Assembly (NCBI RefSeq): GCF_003054045.1
Contig: NZ_QBKH01000002.1
Location: forward strand, 682,001 to 746,000
Length of the DNA: 64,000 bases
Origin: Sphingobacterium faecium
GTDB taxonomy: Bacteria > Bacteroidota > Bacteroidia > Sphingobacteriales > Sphingobacteriaceae
Reading direction: 5' to 3'
Below are positions 48,899 through 58,762 of the stretch, piece after piece. Position 1 is the stretch's first letter. Every line of letters starts with the position of its first letter. The notes beneath the pieces are model-generated. The model did no database searches and had not been told where the DNA came from. It worked only from the letters and a program-made list of their open reading frames with translations. The position numbers and the translations under genes are program-made.

Positions 48899-51800
48899 AT
48901 GAGAAGCAGTTTCAAAATTGAGTTTGAACATGTTTTAAAAAAGTACTTGTTGCTGGTCGTGATATCCATCTACAGTACTGTTCAATTATATGCTCAAACA
49001 ACATTGAGTGGAAGGATCAATGATGAGAAGGGGTCTCCCGTTGAAGGGGTTACCATTCAGGTAAAAGGAAAATCCGCTGTAACAAAAACAAATGCTGAAG
49101 GAAATTTTACGATCACAGGCGCACCTGTAGATCTATTGGTGGTTTCAAGCGTGGGCTATGAGTCGCAAGAAATAGCTGTGAGAAGTCAAACACGATTTAA
49201 CATCATTTTAGTGCCTAAAATTGATGTCATGGATGAGGTCGTTGTTGTGGGCTATGGAACCATGAAAAAAAAGGATTTAACTGGAGCTATTGCGAGTATT
49301 GGGGAAAAAGAATTAAAGGCAATGCCTGTGAAAGATGCTTTACAAGCCATGCAGGGTAAAGTGGCAGGTGTTGATATTACTTCTAATCAAAGACCTGGCA
49401 CAACTGGTAATATTCAAATCCGAGGTGTTCGTTCCTTAAGTGCAAATCAAAGTCCATTATATGTGGTGGATGGTATGGTGCTGCAGGCAAGTGGTATTGA
49501 CAATATCAACCCAAGCGATATTGAATCCATTGATGTCTTAAAAGATGCCTCTTCAACAGCAGTATATGGAGCTCGCGGTGCGAATGGTGTGGTGCTAGTG
49601 ACGACAAAACAAGGAAAAAAAGGCAGACTGACATTAAACTATGCAGGAACGGCTACTTTGGAAAAAATGTATGATGTCACGGAGTATATGAATGCGGCAG
49701 AATGGTTGGATTATGCACGTTTGGCAAAAAACAAAACGACGACTCCTGATTATAGCAAGGATTTTTCTTTATGGGGTTCTGTAGCGGCTTCATGGGAAAA
49801 TATTGCCAAAGGTTGGACCAATAATAATACGGTATGGAATCCCGACCTCGTTGGAAACTACGATTGGGCTGATGCGGGTAGAAAAAATGCATTGTCCACA
49901 GAACATACGTTAAGTATTGCTGGTGGTGGAGAAAATTCTAGGGGTTATGGGTCTTTTGGTTATTTGAAACAGGATGCCACTCAGCCGGGACAAAAATTTG
50001 ATCGGTATACTTCTAAGGTAAGTTTTGAAGCGACTCCGACCAAGTGGTTTACTATGGGTGCATCCATCAATACATTTTTCTCGGATCAAGATTATGGGTA
50101 TAACTTTTCAAAGTCTGTGACAGGAGCGGGGGATTACTACAGTGCTCTACGTGGTATGTTACCTTGGACAGTACCCTATGATGAGCAAGGTAAATATCTG
50201 CGTAATCCTGCTGCAGGTGATATTAATATCATTAATCCAATTAACGAATTAGAATACAATACCAATCAGCGACAAACTTTTGGAGCTAATGGAAGTTTCT
50301 TCGGTCAACTTGATCTCGGTCAGATCTATGCTCCATTAAAAGGCTTACGCTACAGGATGCAATTTGGTCCTGAGTTTCGCTATTATCGTCTAGGTTTGGC
50401 CAATGCTGCAGATGGAATAAACGGTGATGGCAATAATGCGGTTACTTATTCTACTAATCGGAATCTGGCTTGGACATTAGATAATTTAATTTATTATGAC
50501 CGTGATTTTGGAACGGATCATCATTTGGGCGTTACTTTATTGCAATCCTCCACGGCTCGAAATACTGAAAATTCAAATATGAAAGCTACAGATGTATATA
50601 GTGCAGAAGAATTGTGGTACAATATATCTTCTGGAGGTTTTATTGGGTCATATGGCACCGGATTATCGGAAGAGCAGATGAATTCTTATATGGCTCGTCT
50701 GAATTATTCTTATAAAGACCGCTATATGCTAAGCGCATTTGTTCGTTGGGATGGCGCATCTGTCTTGGCTCCAGGCCATCAATGGCAATCCTTTCCTTCA
50801 GTTGCAGCTTCATGGCGTATCGATCAAGAGCAGTTTATGAAGGATGTCTCTTTTGTCAATACGTTAAAAGTACGTTTGGGAATTGGTGTTGTGGGAAACT
50901 CCGCAATAGGTCCTTACCAGACAAAGGGTTTATTAACTCAGAATTTTTATAATTGGAGTTCGACAAACTCTACCCCAGGATATGTCGCTTCGGATCCATC
51001 AGCAGCTAACCCTCAGAAAATGGCGAATCCAGAGTTGGGATGGGAGCGTACCACACAATATAATTTAGGCTTAGATTATGGTTTCTTCCAAAATCGGATT
51101 AGTGGAGCATTTGACATCTATAAGACAAAAACAAACGATTTATTGCAAGTTATGAGTATACCTTCCATTTTGGGATATACAACAACTTTTGCGAATGTTG
51201 GTAAAACGGAAGGTTGGGGTATCGATCTACAAATTAATACGGTGAATATTAAAAAAGAAAATTTTCAATGGATGACATCGATTACCTGGTCAAAGGATAA
51301 AAATAAAGTGGTGGAATTGGCCAATGGAAGAACCGAAGATCTAACAAATAATTGGATCGTGGGACAAGAGATTTCAGTACCCTATGATCTGGTATATGAT
51401 GGAATTTGGAAAACAGAGGAAGAGGAAGAGGCTAAAAAATATGGTGCAAAACCTGGACAAATTCGGGTGAAGGATCTAAGTGGCTCAGATGGTGTGCCTG
51501 ATGGTAAAATCGATCGTAATTATGATCGTCAGGTTTTAGGATCTTATCGTCCCAAATGGTCTGGTGGAATCTCCAATACCTTCAATTACAAAAACTTTGA
51601 ATTGTCATTTTTTATTTATTCACGTTGGGGGCAGACCATCAACGCAGGAGCAGAAACATTGGGAGGACGTTTCATGATGCGAAAACTCGATTATTTTATT
51701 CCTCAAATCAATGAAGATGCTGAATATTATCAACCCGGTATCAATGGTGAGGCTGCAGATCCGAACAATTCGTCCATGAACTACCGCGATGGCTCATTTG

Positions 51801-52027
51801 TCAAATTGAGAAATATAAGTTTTGGTTATAATTTCCCAGCAGAAAAATTGAAAAAATTGGGGATCAGTAATTTTAAGGTGTATGGTCAAGTGATGAATCC
51901 AGCCATGTTATATTCAAAAATTGACTTTTTAGATCCTGATTTATCGACGTACAATAACAATACGGTGCAGGCTGGATCTGCTATTACGACAAGAGGGGCA
52001 GTAATAGGTGTTAATATTGGCTTCTAA
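48899..52027 (+). CDS. SusC-like TonB-dependent outer membrane transporter (second pair)
   Basis: Outer-membrane oligosaccharide importer of 1042 residues. After a signal peptide (cut near QLYAQ) come the carboxypeptidase-D-like domain (TLSGRINDEKGSPVEGVTIQ), the link MDEVVVVGYGTMKKKDLTG, the plug (IQIRGVRSLSANQSPLYVVDG, STAVYGARGANGVVLVTTK) and the barrel ending AVIGVNIGF. It differs clearly from the first SusC, so the two likely import different glycans or different-size products. Its susD partner begins 37 bp downstream. Confidence 0.96.
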   Translation: MRSSFKIEFEHVLKKYLLLVVISIYSTVQLYAQTTLSGRINDEKGSPVEGVTIQVKGKSAVTKTNAEGNFTITGAPVDLLVVSSVGYESQEIAVRSQTRFNIILVPKIDVMDEVVVVGYGTMKKKDLTGAIASIGEKELKAMPVKDALQAMQGKVAGVDITSNQRPGTTGNIQIRGVRSLSANQSPLYVVDGMVLQASGIDNINPSDIESIDVLKDASSTAVYGARGANGVVLVTTKQGKKGRLTLNYAGTATLEKMYDVTEYMNAAEWLDYARLAKNKTTTPDYSKDFSLWGSVAASWENIAKGWTNNNTVWNPDLVGNYDWADAGRKNALSTEHTLSIAGGGENSRGYGSFGYLKQDATQPGQKFDRYTSKVSFEATPTKWFTMGASINTFFSDQDYGYNFSKSVTGAGDYYSALRGMLPWTVPYDEQGKYLRNPAAGDINIINPINELEYNTNQRQTFGANGSFFGQLDLGQIYAPLKGLRYRMQFGPEFRYYRLGLANAADGINGDGNNAVTYSTNRNLAWTLDNLIYYDRDFGTDHHLGVTLLQSSTARNTENSNMKATDVYSAEELWYNISSGGFIGSYGTGLSEEQMNSYMARLNYSYKDRYMLSAFVRWDGASVLAPGHQWQSFPSVAASWRIDQEQFMKDVSFVNTLKVRLGIGVVGNSAIGPYQTKGLLTQNFYNWSSTNSTPGYVASDPSAANPQKMANPELGWERTTQYNLGLDYGFFQNRISGAFDIYKTKTNDLLQVMSIPSILGYTTTFANVGKTEGWGIDLQINTVNIKKENFQWMTSITWSKDKNKVVELANGRTEDLTNNWIVGQEISVPYDLVYDGIWKTEEEEEAKKYGAKPGQIRVKDLSGSDGVPDGKIDRNYDRQVLGSYRPKWSGGISNTFNYKNFELSFFIYSRWGQTINAGAETLGGRFMMRKLDYFIPQINEDAEYYQPGINGEAADPNNSSMNYRDGSFVKLRNISFGYNFPAEKLKKLGISNFKVYGQVMNPAMLYSKIDFLDPDLSTYNNNTVQAGSAITTRGAVIGVNIGF

Positions 52028-52064
52028 TGATATGAACGTATTACATTTTATAGAAAAAAAGAAA

Positions 52065-54137
52065 ATGAAAAATTATAAGATATTACTTGCTTCCCTGTTG
52101 GGAGCTGCTGGATTATTCGTTTTGAATAGCTGCAGTAAGAAATTTCTGAATGAAGAACAGATTACTATTCCAGATACGGATTATTTTAAGACCGAAAAAG
52201 GTCTTGATGATTTGTCCATTGGTGTTTATTCTAAACTGAAGTTTAAGTTTAATTATACATGGGCTATGGGTCTTTTTAATTTGGGTGTTGACGAATTTAC
52301 GGATGCCAACAATCCCTCGCCAAGTTTCAATAGTTATAGTATGGATCTGAATCCTGCAGAATCAACTTATGGAGGAAGTAATATTGCTCCTGTCTTTGAC
52401 AATATGTACAGTGGTATTGAATCTGCCAATACGTTGATTCAAAATGTTCCACTTTATTACGATAAGTCCAGTTCTAACTATAATACGCGTTTGGGAGAAG
52501 GTTACTTTATGCGTGGTTATTTTTATTTACAATTGCTTGTACAGTTTGGTGCTGTTCCGTTAAAATTGACACCATCTCAGGGAGTTCAAACTTTTTTTAA
52601 ACGTGCTACAGAAGAAGAGTGTTTTTTACAAATTGTTTCAGATTTGAAACAAGCTTATGATTTACTACCTCCATCTGCGACTGAATTTGGTCGTGTGACC
52701 AAATGGGCTGCGGCGCATTACTTATCAAAAGCACAATTAACACGTGCTAGTGAATTATATGCGGGTTGGAATGCTTCATTTGTTGCTGCTGATTTGGATG
52801 CGGTTATCAAGTACAGTTCAGAGGTTGTTAATGCACATCCTTTAGTAGATGATTATGTCAAACTTTGGGATTATCAGAGAGCAAATGGTGCCAATGAGAA
52901 AGTTTCAGAGGTGGTGTTGTCTGCACAGTTTTCGGACGATCAGGCGACTTGGGGTCGATATGGTAATCAAATGCATCTGTACTACCCTGCTGTTTATCAG
53001 GATTTAGCTGGGACATCTCGTGATATATCTGGTGGACGTGAGTTTTCTTATGCCCGAGCTACAAACTACACCATGGATGTATTTGACCGTGTAAACGATT
53101 CGCGTTTTTGGAAATCGTTTATCACCATGTATGGTAGTAACAACACTAATGGAGCTCCATTGTGGAACGCTAATAATGCAGCTCTAGGTCCAGCAGGAAC
53201 CGTGGCAGGAACTAAGAGATTTAAAGGTGGAGAATTGGCGATTAAATATATTGTCAATAACGCAGGGGATGCGCGTTATAAGGCTGTTGCTAGTGATGCA
53301 ACAGGAGTATTAAAAAATGGTGTGATGCAAAATACGCATACTTTTGTTCGCTATTTTGAGGGGCAGCCTCAGGCATGGGTAGGTGTTCATGGTAATAATG
53401 GGTATTTTGGGGTGCAGTCCAGATCGGTCGCCTTATCTAAATTTAGAGATGGCTATCGGATAAATATTGCTTCACAATTTGGAACCCGTGATGCGATCAT
53501 GGCGCGCTCGGCAGAAGATGTATTGATGGTGGCTGAAGCTTATATCCGTAAGGAAGATTATGTTAATGCAATCCAATGGATAAATAAACTTCGAGCTCGA
53601 GCTGGCTATAAAGCTGGTGAAGATCGTGCGAAAAATGTAGATGGTGGACAAGCATACAAAAATAATTCATATGCAGTTGGAAAAGGAGGTGGTTTTTCTG
53701 CTGATGGAGCAATTTATTGGGAGAGAAACTCCTACTATGAATCGAATAATGATATGGCTGTATCAACAAGTGAAACAGCTTCTAACCTATTGATTAATTC
53801 GGTGAATGATATTTATAATTCTGTTGTTGATAAGCCTATATATGAAAAGATTGGAGCAACTTCCAATGCACAAAAAATGATGAGCTTTTTACTCAATGAA
53901 CGCACACGTGAGCTTTGTGGTGAACTTTATCGTTGGGAGGATCTGGCTCGTACCAAAACATTGGAATCTCGATGGAAAGCATTTAACGACGGTTTTGTGA
54001 GAGGCAATACGGCTTTCAATCCTAGTACCCATTACTATAGACCTATTCCACAATCATTTTTGGATGCAATTACCAATGAGTCAGGAGCTGCACTTTCACC
54101 TGCTGAAAAACAAGCTATGCAAAACCCTGGATATTAA
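52065..54137 (+). CDS. SusD/RagB-like surface glycan-binding lipoprotein (second pair)
   Basis: From the ATG at 52065 (MKNYKILLASLLGAAG) it has 690 residues; a longer frame overlapping susC is rejected because it would bury the signal peptide. The lipobox ends at Cys23 (LFVLNSC), followed by SKKFLNEEQITIPDTDYF. SusD features include GEGYFMRGYFYLQLLVQFGAVPL, MARSAEDVLMVAEAYIRKEDY, and LNERTRELCGELYRWEDLARTKTLE near the end. It is about 110 residues longer than the first SusD. A terminator follows 17 bp downstream. Confidence 0.95.
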   Translation: MKNYKILLASLLGAAGLFVLNSCSKKFLNEEQITIPDTDYFKTEKGLDDLSIGVYSKLKFKFNYTWAMGLFNLGVDEFTDANNPSPSFNSYSMDLNPAESTYGGSNIAPVFDNMYSGIESANTLIQNVPLYYDKSSSNYNTRLGEGYFMRGYFYLQLLVQFGAVPLKLTPSQGVQTFFKRATEEECFLQIVSDLKQAYDLLPPSATEFGRVTKWAAAHYLSKAQLTRASELYAGWNASFVAADLDAVIKYSSEVVNAHPLVDDYVKLWDYQRANGANEKVSEVVLSAQFSDDQATWGRYGNQMHLYYPAVYQDLAGTSRDISGGREFSYARATNYTMDVFDRVNDSRFWKSFITMYGSNNTNGAPLWNANNAALGPAGTVAGTKRFKGGELAIKYIVNNAGDARYKAVASDATGVLKNGVMQNTHTFVRYFEGQPQAWVGVHGNNGYFGVQSRSVALSKFRDGYRINIASQFGTRDAIMARSAEDVLMVAEAYIRKEDYVNAIQWINKLRARAGYKAGEDRAKNVDGGQAYKNNSYAVGKGGGFSADGAIYWERNSYYESNNDMAVSTSETASNLLINSVNDIYNSVVDKPIYEKIGATSNAQKMMSFLLNERTRELCGELYRWEDLARTKTLESRWKAFNDGFVRGNTAFNPSTHYYRPIPQSFLDAITNESGAALSPAEKQAMQNPGY

Positions 54138-54154
54138 TAGTGACCATAATCAAG

Positions 54155-54186
54155 AGACCTATCGATATCAAGATAGGTCTTTTTGT
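54155..54186 (+). terminator. Terminator of the second susCD operon
   Basis: 9-bp stem AGACCTATC (54155-54163) / GATAGGTCT (54172-54180) followed by a T-rich tract. Confidence 0.88.
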
Positions 54187-54302
54187 TTTCACCTTTTAAG
54201 GTCTAGAGGCATCGCATAGTATCTACTTTTTAAAATTTAAGATATATTCTTTTAAATCTGTGCTCATTAATCGTTATTTTAGGCATTAATCTTAATTATA
54301 AA

Positions 54303-55340
54303 ATGACCAATTCAACCTCTCAATTTTTAAAGACACTTGAAATTAGTGATTTTTCAGCTACTCCCAAATATCTACAACTTGCGAATACCATCATTGATGC
54401 GGTAAAGAATGAGGTACTCAAGAAGCATGAAATGCTGCCATCCATTAATGAGTGTAGTGCTTATCTTGAAATATCTAGAGATACGGTTGAAAAAGCATAT
54501 CGCTATTTAAAAAAGAATGAAATTATTGCATCTAATCCTGGTAAAGGATATTATGTCAATAAGATTGATGTTCAATCCAAATGTAAAATTGCATTATTCT
54601 TAAATAAACTCAGTGTTCATAAAAAAATAGTTTATGATTCATTTGCCAAAGAACTGGGCGACTTTGCCAATTTGGATTTGTTTGTGTACAATTCAGACCT
54701 TTCTTATTTGAAGAATTTGTTAGCAAATCTGACTAAGACCTATGACTATTATGTGCTTTTTCCACATTTTAAAGAAGGACGAGATAAAGCTCCAGAAATT
54801 ATCCGTCGGATTCCAACGGACAAATTGATGTTATTAGGGAAATTTATCGATGATGTCCCCGGAGACTTTCCCGCTGTTTACGAAAATTATGAGCAAGATA
54901 TTTACTTAGCATTGGAAGAGGCGAATGAAGCCTTGAGTAAATATAAGATGCTGAAATTGGTGTTCCCCGATTATAGTGATTTTCCAAAAGCTATTATAAA
55001 AGGTTTCTATAAATTTTGCCAGCAATATGCTTTTGAGCATGAACTGGTATCCGAACTCAATAAAGAAAAGATAACAGTGGGTACCTGTTACATCAATATC
55101 ATTGAAGATGACTTGGTCAAATTACTGAATAAGGTATTACAAAAAAAGCTCATCATTGGCCAGGATGTTGGTATCATTTCCTATAATGAAACTCCGCTAA
55201 AGAAATTTATATTAAATGGTATCACGACTATATCTACGGATTTTGAAATGATGGGAAGGATGGCGGCAGATCTGATTAAGAATAAATCAAAGGAAAGGGT
55301 GGAGGTGCCTTTTCATATTAAAATAAGGGCATCTATCTAA
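54303..55340 (+). CDS. GntR-type transcriptional regulator with sugar-binding-like domain (predicted rhamnose regulator)
   Basis: A 345-residue cytoplasmic DNA-binding protein. Residues ~15-85 form a GntR winged helix (PKYLQLANTIIDAVKNEVL, MLPSINECSAYLEISRDTVE, NEIIASNPGKGYYVN). The remainder resembles a LacI/periplasmic-binding-protein-type sensor domain (CKIALFLNKLSVHKKIVYDS, then IGQDVGIISYNETPLKKFI, ISTDFEMMGRMAADLI). Such GntR/LacI chimeras often control sugar catabolic operons in Bacteroidetes. Its place at the end of the locus and the palindrome upstream of rhaT suggest it controls rhamnose use; the ligand is not known. Confidence 0.82.
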   Translation: MTNSTSQFLKTLEISDFSATPKYLQLANTIIDAVKNEVLKKHEMLPSINECSAYLEISRDTVEKAYRYLKKNEIIASNPGKGYYVNKIDVQSKCKIALFLNKLSVHKKIVYDSFAKELGDFANLDLFVYNSDLSYLKNLLANLTKTYDYYVLFPHFKEGRDKAPEIIRRIPTDKLMLLGKFIDDVPGDFPAVYENYEQDIYLALEEANEALSKYKMLKLVFPDYSDFPKAIIKGFYKFCQQYAFEHELVSELNKEKITVGTCYINIIEDDLVKLLNKVLQKKLIIGQDVGIISYNETPLKKFILNGITTISTDFEMMGRMAADLIKNKSKERVEVPFHIKIRASI

Positions 55341-55360
55341 GTTAACCCTTTTTAAATAAA

Positions 55361-55390
55361 AAAAGCCATGATGGATATCATGGCTTTTTT
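55361..55390. terminator. Bidirectional terminator between the GntR gene and the DUF4136 gene
   Basis: Perfect 13-bp stem (55361-55373 with 55378-55390), 4-base loop, A run on one side and T run on the other, between convergent genes. Confidence 0.92.
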
Positions 55391-55408
55391 AGTATGATGA
55401 TCATCCTC

Positions 55409-55969
55409 TTATTTTTTTGAAGAGATTGGGTATTGTTTGAATATTCCTTTAACGACTTTAGCAATATTGGTCGTTGCCTTTTCAGGACTATTCACTTCAC
55501 CTGAACCACGTGCTTGCCATACGACTTTATTTGTTTTACGATCTACGGCTTCTACGATTAAGTGAGCATAACGGTAGCGCTCTTTAGCAACAGGGTAGCT
55601 CGCATATCCGTAGTAAGGTGAAAACCAAGGTCTGTACCAGTTCCAAGGACCACCCCACGCATAAGAAGTACCATATACCAAGCGGCTTTTGTTATTGACA
55701 ATTGTTATATAGCGAAATAACAAATCTGGATTGTCCTTACTATAAGTAAGTCCTTTTGCATTTAGTTCGCTATTACTTGCATCTAAAATATTTGTGCGGG
55801 CAATATCATTATCAAAATATGACTTTGATAGTGAGTCTACAGGTGGTAGCCACCCATAAGTACGATATTGTGAGAAGTCAATTTTCTCATCGCGCATCGT
55901 ATTGTATTGATAAGAGGCGCAAGAAGCAAGAATTAGACTTGCAAATAAGAAATAAATTATTTTTTTCAT
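55409..55969 (-). CDS. DUF4136 lipoprotein
   Basis: A 186-residue lipoprotein. I start it at the ATG at 55967-55969 (MKKIIYFLFASLILASC); a TTG two codons earlier is less likely. The lipobox ends at Cys17. The mature part YQYNTMRDEKIDFSQYRTYGW and the C-terminal DRKTNKVVWQARGSGEVNSPEKATTNI match DUF4136 as I know it. The function is unknown; these proteins lie in the periplasm or outer membrane of many Bacteroidetes. It is convergent with the GntR gene and not obviously part of the glycan locus. Confidence 0.85.
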   Translation of the reverse strand: MKKIIYFLFASLILASCASYQYNTMRDEKIDFSQYRTYGWLPPVDSLSKSYFDNDIARTNILDASNSELNAKGLTYSKDNPDLLFRYITIVNNKSRLVYGTSYAWGGPWNWYRPWFSPYYGYASYPVAKERYRYAHLIVEAVDRKTNKVVWQARGSGEVNSPEKATTNIAKVVKGIFKQYPISSKK

Positions 55970-56041
55970 GACCAATAGGGTTAATTTTCTTTTAATTAGA
56001 CAAATAGATCTATTAAAGGTTTAATAAAATGTTTAAAAAAA

Positions 56042-57682
56042 TTATTGATAAACGGCAACCAGTGGCATAGAACGACCAGGACCAAAAGCTTTAGGACTTA
56101 TACGCAAAATGGGAGGGGCTTGAAACCGTTTAAATTCTGCATTATTGACCAATTTGGTGATCCTTTCTACGGTGCTTTCATCAAATCCCAGTGCGATTAT
56201 TTCTTCCTTTGACTTCTGTTTCTCCATGTATTGAAATAGTATTTGATCGAGTAAGTCATAGGGCGGCAATGAGTCTGAATCTTTTTGGTCAGGTCTCAAT
56301 TCTGCCGATGGCGCTTTATCAATTGTATTGACAGGAATTATTTCTTGATTGCGGTTGATATAACGGGCAAGGTCATAGGCTTTAGATTTATATACATCCC
56401 CGATGACAGAAATGGAGCCCGCCATATCTCCGTACAAAGTGCCATACCCTACAGCAGCCTCACTTTTATTGGATGTGTTCAAAACAATGTGTCCAAATTT
56501 ATTTGAAATCGCCATCAGCAATGTGCCTCTTGTTCGGGCCTGAATATTTTCTTCTGCTATGCCAGGTTGCTGTCCTTCAAAAAACGGAGCTAAAGTCGTT
56601 TCGAAAGCTTGCGTAATATCTTTGATCGGAATAATATGATGTGCACAGTTCGTGTTTTTGACTAGATCTAATGCATCTTGAATGGAGTGGTCGGAAGAAT
56701 AGATCGATGGAAGTAATATTGCTAATACATTTTCGGCTCCCAATGCTTCGCAAGCAAGTGCCGCTACTAAAGCGGAATCTAAACCACCAGAAAGACCTAA
56801 TACCGCTTTCTTAAAACCTGATTTACGAAAATAATCGCGAAGTCCTAATAATAGCGCTTCATGGATCAGTGCTATTTCTTGATCTTGAGGTTCGGTATAT
56901 GTTGTCGTCGATTGTATGGTTTGATTGCTGTAATCTACAATCTGTAAATCTTCTTCGAATTTTTTTAATTCACAACAAATTGCTCCGTTTTCATCAATAG
57001 CCAATGACCTTCCATCAAAAATGATATCCATATGAGCGCCAACTTGGTTGACATAAATCAGTGGACGTTTAGCTTTGGCTATCTGCGATCTTAAAACGGC
57101 AAGTCGATCTTGATAATGGCTATATGAAAATGGTGAGGCAGCAATGTTGATCAATAGATCGGGGTTTTCTTGGAGTAGCTCCTGCATAGGATCACCTACA
57201 TATGAATTATTCCCTTGGTCATCATCCCACAAGTCTTCACAGATGGTCAATGCTATTTTTGTATTTTTATACGTCAAACAAGTGAATTGACGATTGGGTT
57301 CAAAATAACGATATTCATCAAAAACATCGTAGTCTGGTAAAAGCCCTTTTTTACTGATATGGATAATTTTACCATTTTCCAAACAAACGGCAGCATTATA
57401 GAGTGCTTTTCCTTCAGAATCGGTATTAGGTATAGGAGCTCCAATAATGCATAATATATCTTGACAATGTGAGGCAATAACAGTTAACGAATCATGGCAG
57501 TTATTTAAAAATGCTGCGTTTTGTAATAGATCTTTTGCCGGATATCCTCCAATTGCTAATTCCGAAAAAACAATAATCTCAGCTTGTTGTGCTTTTGCCT
57601 TTTCAATAGCAGCAATAATTTTTGAAGTATTGGAACTGAAATTACCGATATGATAGTTTAACTGTGCTAAAGCTATTTTCAT
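56042..57682 (-). CDS. nadE: Glutamine-hydrolysing NAD+ synthetase
   Basis: Final step of NAD+ synthesis: amidation of nicotinate adenine dinucleotide using ammonia from glutamine. The 546 residues have an N-terminal nitrilase-type glutaminase with Glu41 (VFSELAIGGYP), Lys112 (SKKGLLPDYDVFDE) and Cys148 (LTICEDLWDD). The C-terminal synthetase has the PP-loop GLSGGLDSALVAALACEALG, then NTSNKSEAAVGYGTLYGDMAG and PSAELRPDQKDSDSLPPYD. It is a single gene on the minus strand with its own spacer. Confidence 0.97.
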   Translation of the reverse strand: MKIALAQLNYHIGNFSSNTSKIIAAIEKAKAQQAEIIVFSELAIGGYPAKDLLQNAAFLNNCHDSLTVIASHCQDILCIIGAPIPNTDSEGKALYNAAVCLENGKIIHISKKGLLPDYDVFDEYRYFEPNRQFTCLTYKNTKIALTICEDLWDDDQGNNSYVGDPMQELLQENPDLLINIAASPFSYSHYQDRLAVLRSQIAKAKRPLIYVNQVGAHMDIIFDGRSLAIDENGAICCELKKFEEDLQIVDYSNQTIQSTTTYTEPQDQEIALIHEALLLGLRDYFRKSGFKKAVLGLSGGLDSALVAALACEALGAENVLAILLPSIYSSDHSIQDALDLVKNTNCAHHIIPIKDITQAFETTLAPFFEGQQPGIAEENIQARTRGTLLMAISNKFGHIVLNTSNKSEAAVGYGTLYGDMAGSISVIGDVYKSKAYDLARYINRNQEIIPVNTIDKAPSAELRPDQKDSDSLPPYDLLDQILFQYMEKQKSKEEIIALGFDESTVERITKLVNNAEFKRFQAPPILRISPKAFGPGRSMPLVAVYQ

Positions 57683-57786
57683 TTTACGATGTTATGTAAT
57701 GTACTAAACGAATATGAGAGCAAGATAAGAAGTTTTTAGGGTACCTTTTGATCGAATTGTAATTTTTCTATTTTGATTTTGAATAA

Positions 57787-57820
57787 AAAAGGGATCCTTA
57801 TCATGATAAAGATCCCTTTT
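57787..57820 (-). terminator. Terminator of the downstream FKBP lipoprotein gene
   Basis: 10-bp stem AAAAGGGATC / GATCCCTTTT (57787-57796, 57811-57820) with an inner TTATCATGATAA palindrome, 21 bp past the stop of the gene at 57842. A run of T follows on the minus strand. Confidence 0.88.
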
Positions 57821-57841
57821 CTATATGTTATCGTTTTGTGT

Positions 57842-58417
57842 TTATTTAATGTCAACAACTTCAATCATGAAATCTAGTGGCGAGTTTGCTGGTATTTTAC
57901 CATTAGAGAGATTTCCGTAAGCCCAATATGAAGGTGTGATGATACGGATTTTAGCCCCTTTAGACAAGCCTTTAACGGTTAACCCTCCGATTTTAAGATC
58001 TCCAATTTTTTTAGGAAAAAAAGCAATCTGCCAAGCAGGAATATATTGAGTTAGAAATCCGGTCATGCCTTCTTGAGATTGGTTCTGATCAAATACAGTT
58101 CCGTCAAGTAGCTGACCTGTATAGCGGACAGAAATTTTTGGAGTTACTGGAACTTTCTTTGTTTCTCCATAAACGATTGAATCTTTTGATTTGTATTCAT
58201 ATGCTCCATCTCCTTCAGCGATCACTTGGTACCAGATTCCAGAATTACTATCTAAAACCGCTACAGGAAGTTTAGCATCTACAAAAGTTTTAATGGCTTG
58301 CGCGTCAAGTTCAAATTGCTTGTTTGCATCAAAATAATTATCATCATTTTTGTTGCATGATGCGAATGAGATTACAGCGATCGCTAAAACTAAGAATTGT
58401 ATCAGTCTATTTTTCAT
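57842..58417 (-). CDS. FKBP-type peptidyl-prolyl isomerase lipoprotein
   Basis: A 191-residue lipoprotein (lipobox ending IASFASC near residue 21) predicted to aid folding of envelope proteins. A short linker leads to an FKBP domain with VRYTGQLLDGTVFDQN, TGFLTQYIPAWQIAFFPKKIGDL, KGLSKGAKIRIITPSYWAYG and IPANSPLDFMIEVVDIK. The domain order and active-site segments are close to standard FKBP. The divergent homologue lies upstream on the same strand, 345 bp away. Confidence 0.9.
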   Translation of the reverse strand: MKNRLIQFLVLAIAVISFASCNKNDDNYFDANKQFELDAQAIKTFVDAKLPVAVLDSNSGIWYQVIAEGDGAYEYKSKDSIVYGETKKVPVTPKISVRYTGQLLDGTVFDQNQSQEGMTGFLTQYIPAWQIAFFPKKIGDLKIGGLTVKGLSKGAKIRIITPSYWAYGNLSNGKIPANSPLDFMIEVVDIK

Positions 58418-58762
58418 TTTTTAATTTGTTGAAATAATGCTTGTTTAAATATTTTAATTATATATGCTTGTGTTCTTTCTCAAAATAGTCAACTCTTTTA
58501 TACTCAACTATTATTTTTTCGGATACTAATCAAATATACTGTAATGGCAGTACAAATATTAAAATATTTTAAAAGTTTTACGAAATTGGATGCTATTCAT
58601 TACAATTTTTTAAATAACGATAAGTTGTTTATCATAAGATCTATAAAACAATAATACACACACAAATTTTCTATGTTTTAGTAAGCGAAATTTTCTTAAG
58701 GTAATTTTAACAGATAAAAGCATTCATTTTAATAGGATATCAAAATGAATGCTTTTGGTATT
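58418..58762 (-). other. Spacer between the two FKBP genes
   Basis: 345 bp, very AT-rich and non-coding, holding the terminator of the upstream FKBP gene (58716-58756). CAAATATA at 58531-58538 reads TATATTTG on the minus strand and fits a -7 element, but no matching -33 TTTG is at normal distance. Confidence 0.4.
58716..58756 (-). terminator. Terminator of the divergent FKBP gene
   Basis: Perfect 15-bp stem (58716-58730 with 58742-58756) and an 11-base loop, immediately past the stop of the gene at 58763. Confidence 0.85.

Noticed and set aside
14220..55340. Ulvan locus, suggested by rhamnose use, GH105 and a BNR_4 propeller
   Set aside because: There are no sulfatases, and PL11, GH28, CE12 and GH106 point to rhamnogalacturonan instead. 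A role in ulvan for the first operon alone cannot be excluded.
14220..55340. Recently acquired island
   Set aside because: I found no integrase, transposase, tRNA junction or clear change in base composition at either end.
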